Of a DNA stretch of 5,112 bases, positions 1 through 5,112 are shown in pieces; position 1 is the stretch's first letter; every line of letters starts with the position of its first letter. Where the stretch lies: the NCBI GenBank assembly GCA_016875515.1, contig VGRA01000247.1:1-5112 (forward strand). Direction: 5' to 3'. The DNA is from Deltaproteobacteria bacterium. GTDB taxonomy: Bacteria; Myxococcota; Myxococcia; Myxococcales; Myxococcaceae. Under the pieces are notes generated by a model. It had not been told where the DNA came from and ran no database searches. It worked only from the letters and a program-made list of their open reading frames with translations. The position numbers and the translations under genes are program-made.

Positions 1-165
1 GCGGAGCGAGGCCGGCAGCGCGGCGCACACCGGGTCAAACCCGTGCGCATGGTCCAGCCAGCCGTGGAGCAGCACCACGGGGTGCACGCCCCAAGGGTTC
101 CACTCGAGCGCATGCAGGGAGAGTGCACCGGCGCGGAAGTGGCGCGAGGCGGGCAGGGCGGGCAC
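1..165 (-). CDS. alpha/beta-hydrolase fold protein, N-terminal part (runs off the left edge)
   Basis: Only the first 55 codons are visible; the gene continues past position 1. The readable protein has a basic N-terminus, a beta-strand (about residues 15-20), then the strand and turn VVLLHGWLDH near residues 34-43. The HG pair followed by an aromatic residue after a hydrophobic strand is the oxyanion-hole loop of alpha/beta-hydrolases, and HGWLD resembles SERHL-like serine hydrolases. The nucleophile, acid and histidine of the triad would lie beyond the edge, so catalysis and substrate cannot be judged. I chose the GTG at 165 because it is the only ATG, GTG or TTG between the upstream in-frame stop and the conserved region. 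It has no good Shine-Dalgarno sequence. It lies 10 nt after the stop of the preceding 52-residue gene, so it is probably translated from the same mRNA by coupling. The fold is fairly secure; the exact start is less so. Confidence 0.72.
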   Translation of the reverse strand, partial: MPALPASRHFRAGALSLHALEWNPWGVHPVVLLHGWLDHAHGFDPVCAALPASLR

Positions 166-175
166 GGGGCGGCTG

Positions 176-334
176 CTACTTGGCGCCGCGGTCCTTCGGC
201 ACCAGCACGGCCATCAGCTGCTTGGCCTGGGACTCCGAGGCGCAGTGGTACGTCTGGACCTTGCCGTTGCCGTTGTCCACGCGGATGACCCAGACGCCTT
301 CTTCCTGCGTGAGGGTGGGCTTGGGCGTGCTCAT
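176..334 (-). CDS. uncharacterised 52-residue protein, coupled to the upstream helicase
   Basis: I do not recognise a named family. The protein starts MSTPKPTLTQ and ends in a TAG stop at 178-176. Its core has a short strand (GVWVIRVDN), a glycine turn, a second strand (KVQTYHC) and an amphipathic helix (SESQAKQLMAVL), giving a beta-beta-alpha outline with a basic tail. There is no signal peptide or membrane segment, so it is probably cytoplasmic. The chosen ATG at 334 overlaps the helicase stop as ATGA and follows GGAA with a 6-nt spacer. An alternative ATG at 346 would add four residues (MEHH), but its purine stretch abuts the start codon. The frame stays open far upstream, inside the helicase gene in another phase, but that stretch is a GC-driven shadow. 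Translational coupling to the helicase is likely; a functional link with it is unproven. Confidence 0.72.
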   Translation of the reverse strand: MSTPKPTLTQEEGVWVIRVDNGNGKVQTYHCASESQAKQLMAVLVPKDRGAK

Positions 335-2235
335 GTGGTGTTCCATTCCCACGCGGAGCGCCACGCCGACGTGGCGTGGGCATGGTCCACCAGCGCTCCG
401 TAGGTGGCATGGCCCGTAAGTGTGGCCGAGTCCCCCACCGCGAACAAGTGCCGGCGCGGGCGGGTGAGGGCCACGTTCAGGCGCCGCAGGTCCTTGAGGA
501 ACCCCAGCTGCTGCCCGCCGTTGCTGCGGACGAAGGACAGGAGCACCGCGTCTTTCTCCCGCCCCTGGAAGGCGTCCACCGTGTCCACCTCCACGGCCGG
601 GTCCGGGAGCAGCTCGCGAAGCAGCCGCGCCTGCGCCGCGTAGGGGGTGATGAGGGCCAGCCCCTCCGGGGGAAGGCCCGCCTCCAGCAGCACCCGCGCG
701 CGCGCCACGAGCAACTCCGCCTCGCCGCGGTTGAGCAGGCTCTCGCCGTTCTCCTCGGTCTCCTCGTCCAGGCCCTTCCCCGCGGTGTCCAGGAAGAGGA
801 AGGGCGGGGCCTCCACGTCCACGCCGGGCCGCAGCACCTCCGCGAGCGTCCGCTGCGCGACGGCCGGGTGGGCCCGCAGCTCCCCGCCGTAGGTGGTGGC
901 GGACGTGAAGGCCATGAGCGCCTCGCTCATCCGGTGCTGCTCGCGGAGCAGCTGCTTCACGGGGTCCCCGTGGTCCTGCAGCAGCCGCTCGAAGAGGCTC
1001 CGGGAGAGCCCCTCCTTCGCGGCGCGCTCGGACAGGACCGTGGGGGGCAGCTGGAAGGGGTCCCCGGCCATCACCACGCGCTCGCTGCGCAGCCAGGGGA
1101 TGAGGGACACGGGCTCGGTGGCCTGCGTGGCCTCGTCGAACAGGCACAGGTCGAACTGCAGCGAGGAGACCGTGCTGCCCTCCAGCGCGGTGCAGGTGGC
1201 GCACACCACCTGCGCGCGGGAGAGCACCGCGTCCACCGCCTTGCGCTCCAGGGCGCGGGCCTCGTCGAACAGCTTGTAGGCCTCCGCCTTGCCCTCGCGC
1301 GCGTTCTGGAACCGCTCGCGGCTGCGCCCCTGCGTGCGCTGGCGGCGGGCGTAGCCCAGCAGCGCGAAGCCCTCGTCGAACAGCTCCCGGCTCAGCACGC
1401 GGTCCGGGTGGGCCTCCACCAGCGCGTCCAGTGAATGTTCCTGCAGGCGCGGGGAGATGCGCGCCGGGTGGCCCACCCGCACGCAGGACAGCCCCGCGTC
1501 CAGGCAGAGCTCCAGCAGGTGGTCCACCGCGGCGTTGGAAGCGGCGGTGCACAGAATGCGGGCGCCGGTGCGCGCGGCCTGCACGGCCACTTCCGCGAGC
1601 ACGTGGCTCTTGCCCGTGCCGGGCGGCCCGTGAACGAGGAGGAAGTCCCGCGCGGAGAGGGCGCGGGAGACCGCGGCCTGTTGCTCCGGGTTGAGCGTGC
1701 GGCTGGGCGTCCACGGCGCCTCGCGCTCGAAGCGGGGCGGGGTGTTGCCGAGCAGCACCTCGCGGCAGTGCCGCTCCACCCCCTTGTCCCGCGCCGCCAT
1801 CCGGCGCAGCGCGGTGCGCGCCCGCTCGAAGGAGACGTCGTTGGGGACGATGTCCAGCACCAGCCTTCCGTCGGAGACCCATGGCGGTGGGGCACGGTCG
1901 AAGGCCAGTTGCACGGTGGTGGGGGTGCCGCGGGACACCACCGCGCGCGCAGGCTCACTCACCTCCGCCTTGCGCGGGCGCACCTCCACCAGGTCCCCGG
2001 ACCACAGCTTCACCGGGAGCCGCGCCCTGTCCGCGCGCTCGAGCGTGACGAGCACCCGCCCGCCCAGGCCCAGGTCCTCCTCCTTCGCCTCCACGTCCAG
2101 CAGGGTGAGCCCCCGCGCCTGGCGCTCCTGCAGCGACAGCGCCTTGCGCTCGGCCCCCAGCCGGTCCTTCTCCTCCTGCCGCTCCAGGTTCAGCAGCCGC
2201 CCGAGGTGCTCGAAGTGCGTGACGTCCCGTCCCAT
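331..2235 (-). CDS. superfamily 1 DNA/RNA helicase, Upf1/IGHMBP2-like
   Basis: This 634-residue protein carries the full SF1 helicase motif set in order. Motifs are a Q-motif-like LNPEQQAAV (181-189), Walker A GPPGTGKS (203-210), motif Ia ASNAAVD (232-238), Walker B DEATQATEP (367-375), motif III GDPFQLPP (391-398), QHRM (433-436), motif V DTVDAFQGRE (551-560) and motif VI LNVALTRPRR (586-595). The DEAxQ Walker B, GDPxQLPP and VDxFQGxE signatures mark the Upf1/IGHMBP2 (SF1B) group, which unwinds nucleic acid 5' to 3' using ATP. Residues about 40-135 resemble the beta-barrel (1B) region before the core. A charged helical stretch (about 280-335) sits between motifs Ia and II, where the family has its stalk. 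There is no R3H domain or zinc finger, unlike eukaryotic IGHMBP2. The ATG at 2235 has no clear Shine-Dalgarno sequence and touches an inverted repeat. It looks intact; its physiological substrate (DNA repair or RNA) cannot be told from sequence. Confidence 0.93.
   Translation of the reverse strand: MGRDVTHFEHLGRLLNLERQEEKDRLGAERKALSLQERQARGLTLLDVEAKEEDLGLGGRVLVTLERADRARLPVKLWSGDLVEVRPRKAEVSEPARAVVSRGTPTTVQLAFDRAPPPWVSDGRLVLDIVPNDVSFERARTALRRMAARDKGVERHCREVLLGNTPPRFEREAPWTPSRTLNPEQQAAVSRALSARDFLLVHGPPGTGKSHVLAEVAVQAARTGARILCTAASNAAVDHLLELCLDAGLSCVRVGHPARISPRLQEHSLDALVEAHPDRVLSRELFDEGFALLGYARRQRTQGRSRERFQNAREGKAEAYKLFDEARALERKAVDAVLSRAQVVCATCTALEGSTVSSLQFDLCLFDEATQATEPVSLIPWLRSERVVMAGDPFQLPPTVLSERAAKEGLSRSLFERLLQDHGDPVKQLLREQHRMSEALMAFTSATTYGGELRAHPAVAQRTLAEVLRPGVDVEAPPFLFLDTAGKGLDEETEENGESLLNRGEAELLVARARVLLEAGLPPEGLALITPYAAQARLLRELLPDPAVEVDTVDAFQGREKDAVLLSFVRSNGGQQLGFLKDLRRLNVALTRPRRHLFAVGDSATLTGHATYGALVDHAHATSAWRSAWEWNTT
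341..344 (-). promoter_or_regulatory. ribosome binding site of the 52-residue gene
   Basis: GGAA on the minus strand is followed by a 6-nt spacer and ATG at 334. It lies inside the last codons of the helicase gene. It favours the ATG at 334 over the one at 346, whose purine run abuts the start codon. Confidence 0.5.
348..380 (-). other. alternative hairpins at the helicase 3' end, ahead of the small gene
   Basis: Two perfect 7-bp stems can be drawn. The arms at 359-365 (CGCCACG) and 370-376 (CGTGGCG) close a 4-nt loop. The arms at 348-354 (CCCACGC) and 374-380 (GCGTGGG) form an outer stem, and these share bases 374-376 with the first. In the minus-strand mRNA the outer stem ends just before the GGAATGGAA stretch that holds the small gene's ribosome binding site. 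The structure is coding for the helicase, so chance in GC-rich codons is a real alternative. A role in coupling the two genes is inference. Confidence 0.35.
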
Positions 2236-2266
2236 GCAGCGGCAGAAGGTAGGCTCTGCCGGTGCA
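2235..2266. promoter_or_regulatory. inverted repeat in the divergent intergenic region, candidate operator
   Basis: The arms TGCAGCGGCAGA (2235-2246) and TCTGCCGGTGCA (2255-2266) are complementary at 11 of 12 positions around an 8-nt centre. The repeat fills most of the 50-bp gap between two divergently transcribed genes. Its left arm takes in the first base of the helicase start codon, and its right arm ends 6 nt before the ribosome binding site of the acyltransferase gene. The position suits an operator acting on both genes, or a hairpin in either leader. No convincing -10 or -35 element could be picked out in the gap, so promoters are not called. Confidence 0.45.
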
Positions 2267-2272
2267 GCGCGG

Positions 2273-2278
2273 AAGGAG
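2273..2278 (+). promoter_or_regulatory. ribosome binding site that sets the acyltransferase start
   Basis: AAGGAG lies 7 nt before GTG at 2286. This decides for that GTG against the in-frame GTG at 2262, which lies upstream of this site and would add eight residues, and against the later ATG at 2352. Confidence 0.75.
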
Positions 2279-2285
2279 CGAGGCG

Positions 2286-2915
2286 GTGGACGGCGAAGAA
2301 CACGACGGGCTGGAGAAGTACCGGGCGCAGCACCAGAAGCGGCTGTGCCACATGCCGTGGCTCTACTTCACGCTGAAGCCGCGCCACCGGGCGTGGGCCG
2401 AGGCGTGGCAGGCGGAGGTGCAGGCCCGGCTGCGGGAGCTGGAGACGGTGGAGATGGCCGAGGGCTGCTTCGTGGCCCCGGACGCGGCCATCTTCGGCGA
2501 GCCGGGGCGGCCGGTGCGGATTTCGGCTGGCTGCTCGGTGGCCTCCGGCGCCTTCCTGCACGGGCCGGTGACGCTGGGGCGGGACGTCAGCATCAACGGC
2601 GGGGCGCGGCTGGACGGCGGGCGCGCGGGCATCACCGTTGGGGAGGGGACGCGCATTGCGTCCGGGGCCATGCTCTACGCGTTCGACCACGGAATGAGGC
2701 CGGACCGGCCGGTGCGGGAGCAGCCCGTCACCTCGCGCGGCATCACCGTGGGGGCAGACGCCTGGATTGGCGCGCAGGCGGGCATCACGGACGGCGTGAC
2801 CATTGGGGACCACGCGGTGGTGGCCATGGGGGCGGTGGTGACGCGGGACGTGCCCGAGTGGGCCATCGTCGCGGGCGTGCCGGCCCGGGTGGTGGGGGAC
2901 CGCCGGACGCGCTGA
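2286..2915 (+). CDS. left-handed beta-helix (hexapeptide repeat) acyltransferase
   Basis: This 209-residue protein is probably a cytoplasmic acyl- or acetyl-CoA-dependent O-acetyltransferase of the maltose/galactoside acetyltransferase-like superfamily. After a charged helical N-terminus (about residues 1-55, including MPWLYFTLKPRHR), residues about 60-205 show imperfect hexapeptide repeats. Examples are VRISAGCSV, VTLGRDVSI, ITVGEGTRI, ITVGADAWIGAQAGI and VTIGDHAVV, which form a left-handed parallel beta-helix. H135 in YAFDHGM sits where the family's catalytic histidine is found, in the loop before the final coils. DAWIG (158-162) and the closing AIVAGVPARVV are strong family signatures. These enzymes usually act as trimers. 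The GTG at 2286 is fixed by AAGGAG 7 nt upstream. The gene is divergent from the helicase and stands alone or leads into the next genes 76 bp on. The acceptor (sugar, polysaccharide or other) cannot be predicted because no glycan genes are nearby. Confidence 0.88.
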   Translation: MDGEEHDGLEKYRAQHQKRLCHMPWLYFTLKPRHRAWAEAWQAEVQARLRELETVEMAEGCFVAPDAAIFGEPGRPVRISAGCSVASGAFLHGPVTLGRDVSINGGARLDGGRAGITVGEGTRIASGAMLYAFDHGMRPDRPVREQPVTSRGITVGADAWIGAQAGITDGVTIGDHAVVAMGAVVTRDVPEWAIVAGVPARVVGDRRTR

Positions 2916-2980
2916 CCACCGCGGGCCCGGCACCGGGAAATGGACGGCCCGGACCGGCCCGGCCATCCTGCGGGGCCGAG

Positions 2981-2986
2981 GGAAGG
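2981..2986 (+). promoter_or_regulatory. ribosome binding site of the secreted beta-rich protein
   Basis: GGAAGG is followed by a 5-nt spacer and ATG at 2992. This argues against the in-frame GTG at 2986, which overlaps the site itself. Confidence 0.7.
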
Positions 2987-2991
2987 TGGGC

Positions 2992-3720
2992 ATGCCGAGA
3001 TGGTTGGTACTGGTGGGGGTGCTGTGCTGGCTGCCGGCGGAGGCAGGGCGGCGCCCCTACATCTGGAGCTTCGGGACGGAGACGGTGCCCGAGGGGGTGG
3101 TGGAGCTGGAGCAGTGGATGTGGGCCAAGTCCCGCACCCCCGCCACGCCCACGGTGCGTTCGGTCAACTGGGTGTGGTGGGCGCCGGTGTCCGGCGTCTC
3201 GCAGCACGTGGAGGTGGCGGTGCCCCTCCAGCTGCGCGCGGGGGCCGGGCGGCCCACGGTGCTGGACTCCTTTGAACTGGACGCCCGGGTGCGGCTCAAG
3301 CCCCGCACGAGCCAGGACCCCTTTCAAATGACCTTCCGCGGGGCGTGGCACCAGCCCACGTCCGGGGGCGAGCGCCGGGTGGACCTGAACGTCATCTCCT
3401 CGTGGACGTTCGACAACGGGGCCCAGCTGCTGCTGGACGTGGGCGGGCTGCTGGCGGTGTCCGGGGCGTCCGCGGTGGGGACGGTTGACCTGGCCGGCTC
3501 GATGCCGCTGACGGACGAGCTGCGGCTGGGGGCGGAGCTGTTCGCCGAACTGCCGGTGCGCGGGGCCGCCGGGGAAACGCCGCACCCGTTCGTGGGGCCG
3601 TCGCTGGAGTGGACGCGGGGCCGCTTCTGGGTGACGGCCGGCGTGCTGGTGGGGCTGACGCCCCTGTTCCCACAGACTCCCCACTTCATGCCGAGGCTCA
3701 TGTGGGCCGTCGTGCTCTGA
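2992..3720 (+). CDS. secreted, probable outer-membrane beta-barrel protein of unknown function
   Basis: The 242-residue product begins with a signal peptide: MPRW, a hydrophobic core (LVLVGVLCWL) and a type I cleavage site after AEA at residue 18. The mature part is almost all predicted beta-strand. It alternates polar and hydrophobic residues, is rich in Trp, and has periodic strands such as VVELEQWMW, SVNWVWWAPV, VEVAVPLQLRA, MTFRGAWH, LNVISSWTF, LRLGAELFAEL and FWVTAGVLVGL. It ends in a hydrophobic strand (RLMWAVVL). The opening TETVPEGVVELE resembles small outer-membrane channel or transporter-like barrels annotated near MetA-type phenol-pathway porins, but I would not name a family. No lipobox precedes the Cys in the signal core. 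The start is the ATG at 2992, with GGAAGG 5 nt upstream. Its 3' end overlaps the cupredoxin gene by 19 nt, so both are probably made together in the envelope. Secretion is well supported; the barrel assignment is moderately so. Confidence 0.72.
   Translation: MPRWLVLVGVLCWLPAEAGRRPYIWSFGTETVPEGVVELEQWMWAKSRTPATPTVRSVNWVWWAPVSGVSQHVEVAVPLQLRAGAGRPTVLDSFELDARVRLKPRTSQDPFQMTFRGAWHQPTSGGERRVDLNVISSWTFDNGAQLLLDVGGLLAVSGASAVGTVDLAGSMPLTDELRLGAELFAELPVRGAAGETPHPFVGPSLEWTRGRFWVTAGVLVGLTPLFPQTPHFMPRLMWAVVL
3693..3696 (+). promoter_or_regulatory. ribosome binding site of the cupredoxin gene, inside the preceding gene
   Basis: GAGG lies 5 nt before GTG at 3702, within the last codons of the preceding gene. 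This start gives a protein that opens directly with a classic signal peptide, which supports it over the GTG at 3609 that would place about 31 unrelated residues in front. Confidence 0.6.
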
Positions 3721-4403
3721 GGCTCGCGCTCACCCTGGCGCTGCTGCCGGGCGCGGCGGCGGGGGAGGCCGCGTCCGGGCGGGTGGCCCTCTTCAGGAAG
3801 GGCGGGGACGGCGCACGCGCGCCCATGGCGGACGCCTCCGGGGTGCTCGTGTACGCCACCGGCTTCGAGGCCCCGGCGCCCGGCGGGCCCGCGCCGAGGA
3901 TGGAGCAGCGCGACAAGGCGTTCCTCCCGCCGGTGCTGCCGGTGGTGAAGGGGCAGGCGGTGGACTTCGTCAACATGGACGCGCTGCTCCACAACGTCTT
4001 CTCCCCCTCGCCGGCCGCCGCGGCGCCGGGCCGGAAGATGGACCTCGGCAAGTACAAGGGGCCGGGGCGCGTGGTGACGTACGAGTTCCGGCGCACCGGC
4101 ATCGTGGACCTCTTCTGCGACATCCACGAGTCCATGCGGGCCACGGTGGTGGTGCTGCCCAACCCTGCGTTCGCCTTTGCGCGGGCGGACGGCGCCTTCC
4201 GCCTGGAGGGGCTCCCGCCCGGGCGCCTGAAGCTGTTCGCGTGGGCCAAGGGGGCGCGCGCGCCGGCCGCCGTGGAGGTGGAGGTGAAGCCGGGCGCGAC
4301 GCCGGAGGTGCAGCTGGAACTGGAGCTGCAGCCCGAGCCGGCCACCCACGCGGACAAGCACGGCCGCCCGTATGACACCCACCCGCCCGGGTACGGCGAG
4401 TGA
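3702..4403 (+). CDS. secreted cupredoxin with carboxypeptidase-regulatory-like domain
   Basis: This 233-residue protein, from GTG 3702, is probably a periplasmic copper protein. A signal peptide (VGRRALRLALTLALLPGAAA) has a likely cleavage site near residues 20-24. A cupredoxin-type region spans about residues 27-152: FLPPVLPVVKGQAVDFVNMD, then H97 in LLHNVFS, and C139, H142 and M145 in LFCDIHESM. These fit the four type 1 copper ligands. The C-x2-H-x2-M spacing is that of amicyanin rather than plastocyanin or azurin. Residues about 155-210 (DGAFRLEGLPPGRLKLFAWAKG) match the short beta-sandwich seen in carboxypeptidase-regulatory-like domains. The tail carries H216, H220 and H227. Homologues are often annotated as methylamine utilisation protein, but no methylamine dehydrogenase genes are visible here, so that role is not supported. 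It overlaps the beta-rich protein gene by 19 nt and the sensor gene by 4 nt. Copper binding is likely; its redox partner is unknown. Confidence 0.86.
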   Translation: MGRRALRLALTLALLPGAAAGEAASGRVALFRKGGDGARAPMADASGVLVYATGFEAPAPGGPAPRMEQRDKAFLPPVLPVVKGQAVDFVNMDALLHNVFSPSPAAAAPGRKMDLGKYKGPGRVVTYEFRRTGIVDLFCDIHESMRATVVVLPNPAFAFARADGAFRLEGLPPGRLKLFAWAKGARAPAAVEVEVKPGATPEVQLELELQPEPATHADKHGRPYDTHPPGYGE

Positions 4404-5112
4404 GGCTCCGGTCCATCCGCTCCCGGCTGGCGCTCGTCTTCGGCGGGCTGCTCGCGCTGGTGCTGGCGGCGGCGGTGGCCCTGTCGCGCCAGGCGCTGGA
4501 GGAGACGGCGCGCGCGCGGGTGGACGCCGACGTGGCGGGCGTCTCCTGGCTGCTCGGCCGGGACATCCAGGGGATGCGGCAGCTGACGGCGCTGGAGGTG
4601 GAGAAGGCCTTCCGGTTCAACTCCCCGGTGGCCGCGGACCTGGCCGCGCTGGCCCAGCGGGAGGACGACGCGGCGTTCGGGCTCGAGGACGCCGGGGCCG
4701 GGGAGGACCCCGTCCCCGCGCGCCGCGAGGCGCTGCGCGAGCTGGTGGACTCCACCGAGATGGACGTCCTCAAGGGGCACGCCCTGTTCGCGGTGGTGGG
4801 CAAGGACCGCACCCTGGTCTTCAACGCGGCCCGCCCGGACGCCTGCGGCGAGCAGCTGCTGCCCTCGCCGCTGCTGGAGCTGGCGCTCTCGGGCAGCGGG
4901 GCGGCGGCCGCCTGGTGCCCCGCGGAGCTGGCGAGGCAGCCGGTGGCCCTGCGCGCGGACCGCGGGGTGGGGACACTGGTGGTGGTGGCCGTGCCGGTGA
5001 AGCTGCCGGACGGCGGCACGGCGGGGGTGGTGCTGGTGGGGGCGCCGGCGGAGGCGGTCATCGGGGGGCTGGAGCGGTCCACGCGCGGCCGGGTGGCGCT
5101 GGTGGACGCGCA
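4400..5112 (+). CDS. membrane-anchored sensory protein, N-terminal part (runs off the right edge)
   Basis: The frame is open from GTG 4400 to the edge (237 codons) with no stop. A short basic start (VRLRSIRSR) is followed by one transmembrane helix at about residues 10-28 (LALVFGGLLALVLAAAVAL). A long extracytoplasmic region follows. It opens with a charged helix (ALEETARARVDADVAG) and later has beta-rich segments such as HALFAVVGKDRTLVF (near 125-140) and GTLVVVAVPVKLPDGGTAGVVLVGAP (near 190-215). This layout fits a Cache-like sensor domain of a histidine kinase, cyclic-di-GMP enzyme, phosphatase or chemoreceptor; the second membrane helix and output domain lie past the edge. C149 and C173 are the only cysteines seen. 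The GTGA overlap with the cupredoxin stop gives strong translational coupling, and the start lacks a clear Shine-Dalgarno sequence. That it is a membrane sensor is likely; the Cache assignment is tentative and its output is unknown. Confidence 0.7.
   Translation, partial: MRLRSIRSRLALVFGGLLALVLAAAVALSRQALEETARARVDADVAGVSWLLGRDIQGMRQLTALEVEKAFRFNSPVAADLAALAQREDDAAFGLEDAGAGEDPVPARREALRELVDSTEMDVLKGHALFAVVGKDRTLVFNAARPDACGEQLLPSPLLELALSGSGAAAAWCPAELARQPVALRADRGVGTLVVVAVPVKLPDGGTAGVVLVGAPAEAVIGGLERSTRGRVALVDA

Noticed and set aside
335..1882. Minus-strand open frame continuous with the 52-residue gene, about 500 codons upstream of it
   Set aside because: It is a phase-shifted reading of the helicase gene, rich in Arg, Gly, Ala and Pro, without domain motifs. 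Only the part after the ATG at 334 lies outside the helicase and looks like a real protein.
376..2376. Long plus-strand open frames antisense to the helicase gene
   Set aside because: They are produced by the GC-biased third positions of the helicase. Their translations are low-complexity His, Arg, Gly and Pro-rich, and the minus-strand helicase has every expected motif.
2916..2991. Possible terminator or sigma-54 promoter in the 76-bp gap after the acyltransferase
   Set aside because: Only short GC inverted repeats such as CCCGG/CCGGG are present, without a T-run. A GGCAC element lacks a matching TTGC at the right distance. Nothing here can be called with confidence.
1691..3331. Plus-strand 546-codon open frame spanning the helicase, the acyltransferase and the next gene
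   Set aside because: It crosses three better-supported genes in another phase, and its glycine- and arginine-rich translation shows no fold.
3702..3720. Possible frameshift joining the beta-rich protein and the cupredoxin into one gene
   Set aside because: The downstream frame has its own ribosome binding site, GTG start and a complete signal peptide, so these are two overlapping genes rather than one broken gene.
2190..5082. Long minus-strand open frames opposite the acyltransferase, cupredoxin and sensor genes
   Set aside because: These are compositional shadows rich in Arg, Pro, Ser and His with no recognisable domain. The plus-strand frames have signal peptides, hexapeptide repeats, copper ligands and good ribosome binding sites.

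Overview
The window is very GC-rich DNA, clearly above 70% G+C by eye, with strong G/C bias at third codon positions. Genes are tightly packed, GTG starts are common, and long spurious open frames run antisense to real genes. With the protein types seen, this suggests a chromosomal segment of a myxobacterium (Myxococcus/Corallococcus/Archangium-like). That assignment is inferred from composition and protein style, not from a marker gene. I see no tRNA, rRNA, CRISPR array, insertion sequence or phage gene.

Left half (1-2235, minus strand): a compact, probably co-transcribed set, read right to left. A superfamily 1 helicase of the Upf1/IGHMBP2 type (2235-331) overlaps by 4 nt a 52-residue uncharacterised protein (334-176). 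After a 10-nt gap comes the N-terminal part of an alpha/beta-hydrolase (165 to beyond position 1).

Centre (2236-2285): a 50-bp divergent intergenic region containing a 12-bp inverted repeat with one mismatch. It separates the helicase from a plus-strand left-handed beta-helix acyltransferase (2286-2915).

Right half (2992-5112, plus strand): after a 76-bp gap come three overlapping genes. They encode a secreted, probably outer-membrane beta-rich protein (2992-3720), a secreted cupredoxin with an amicyanin-like copper site plus a carboxypeptidase-regulatory-like domain (3702-4403), and the start of a membrane-anchored sensory protein (4400 to beyond 5112). The 19-nt and 4-nt overlaps, the signal peptides on the first two and the periplasmic sensor region of the third suggest an envelope module. 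One reading is that a copper or redox protein and an outer-membrane partner report to a transmembrane sensor. This module is the most interesting content of the window, but the signalling output lies outside it. The cellular signal is inference.
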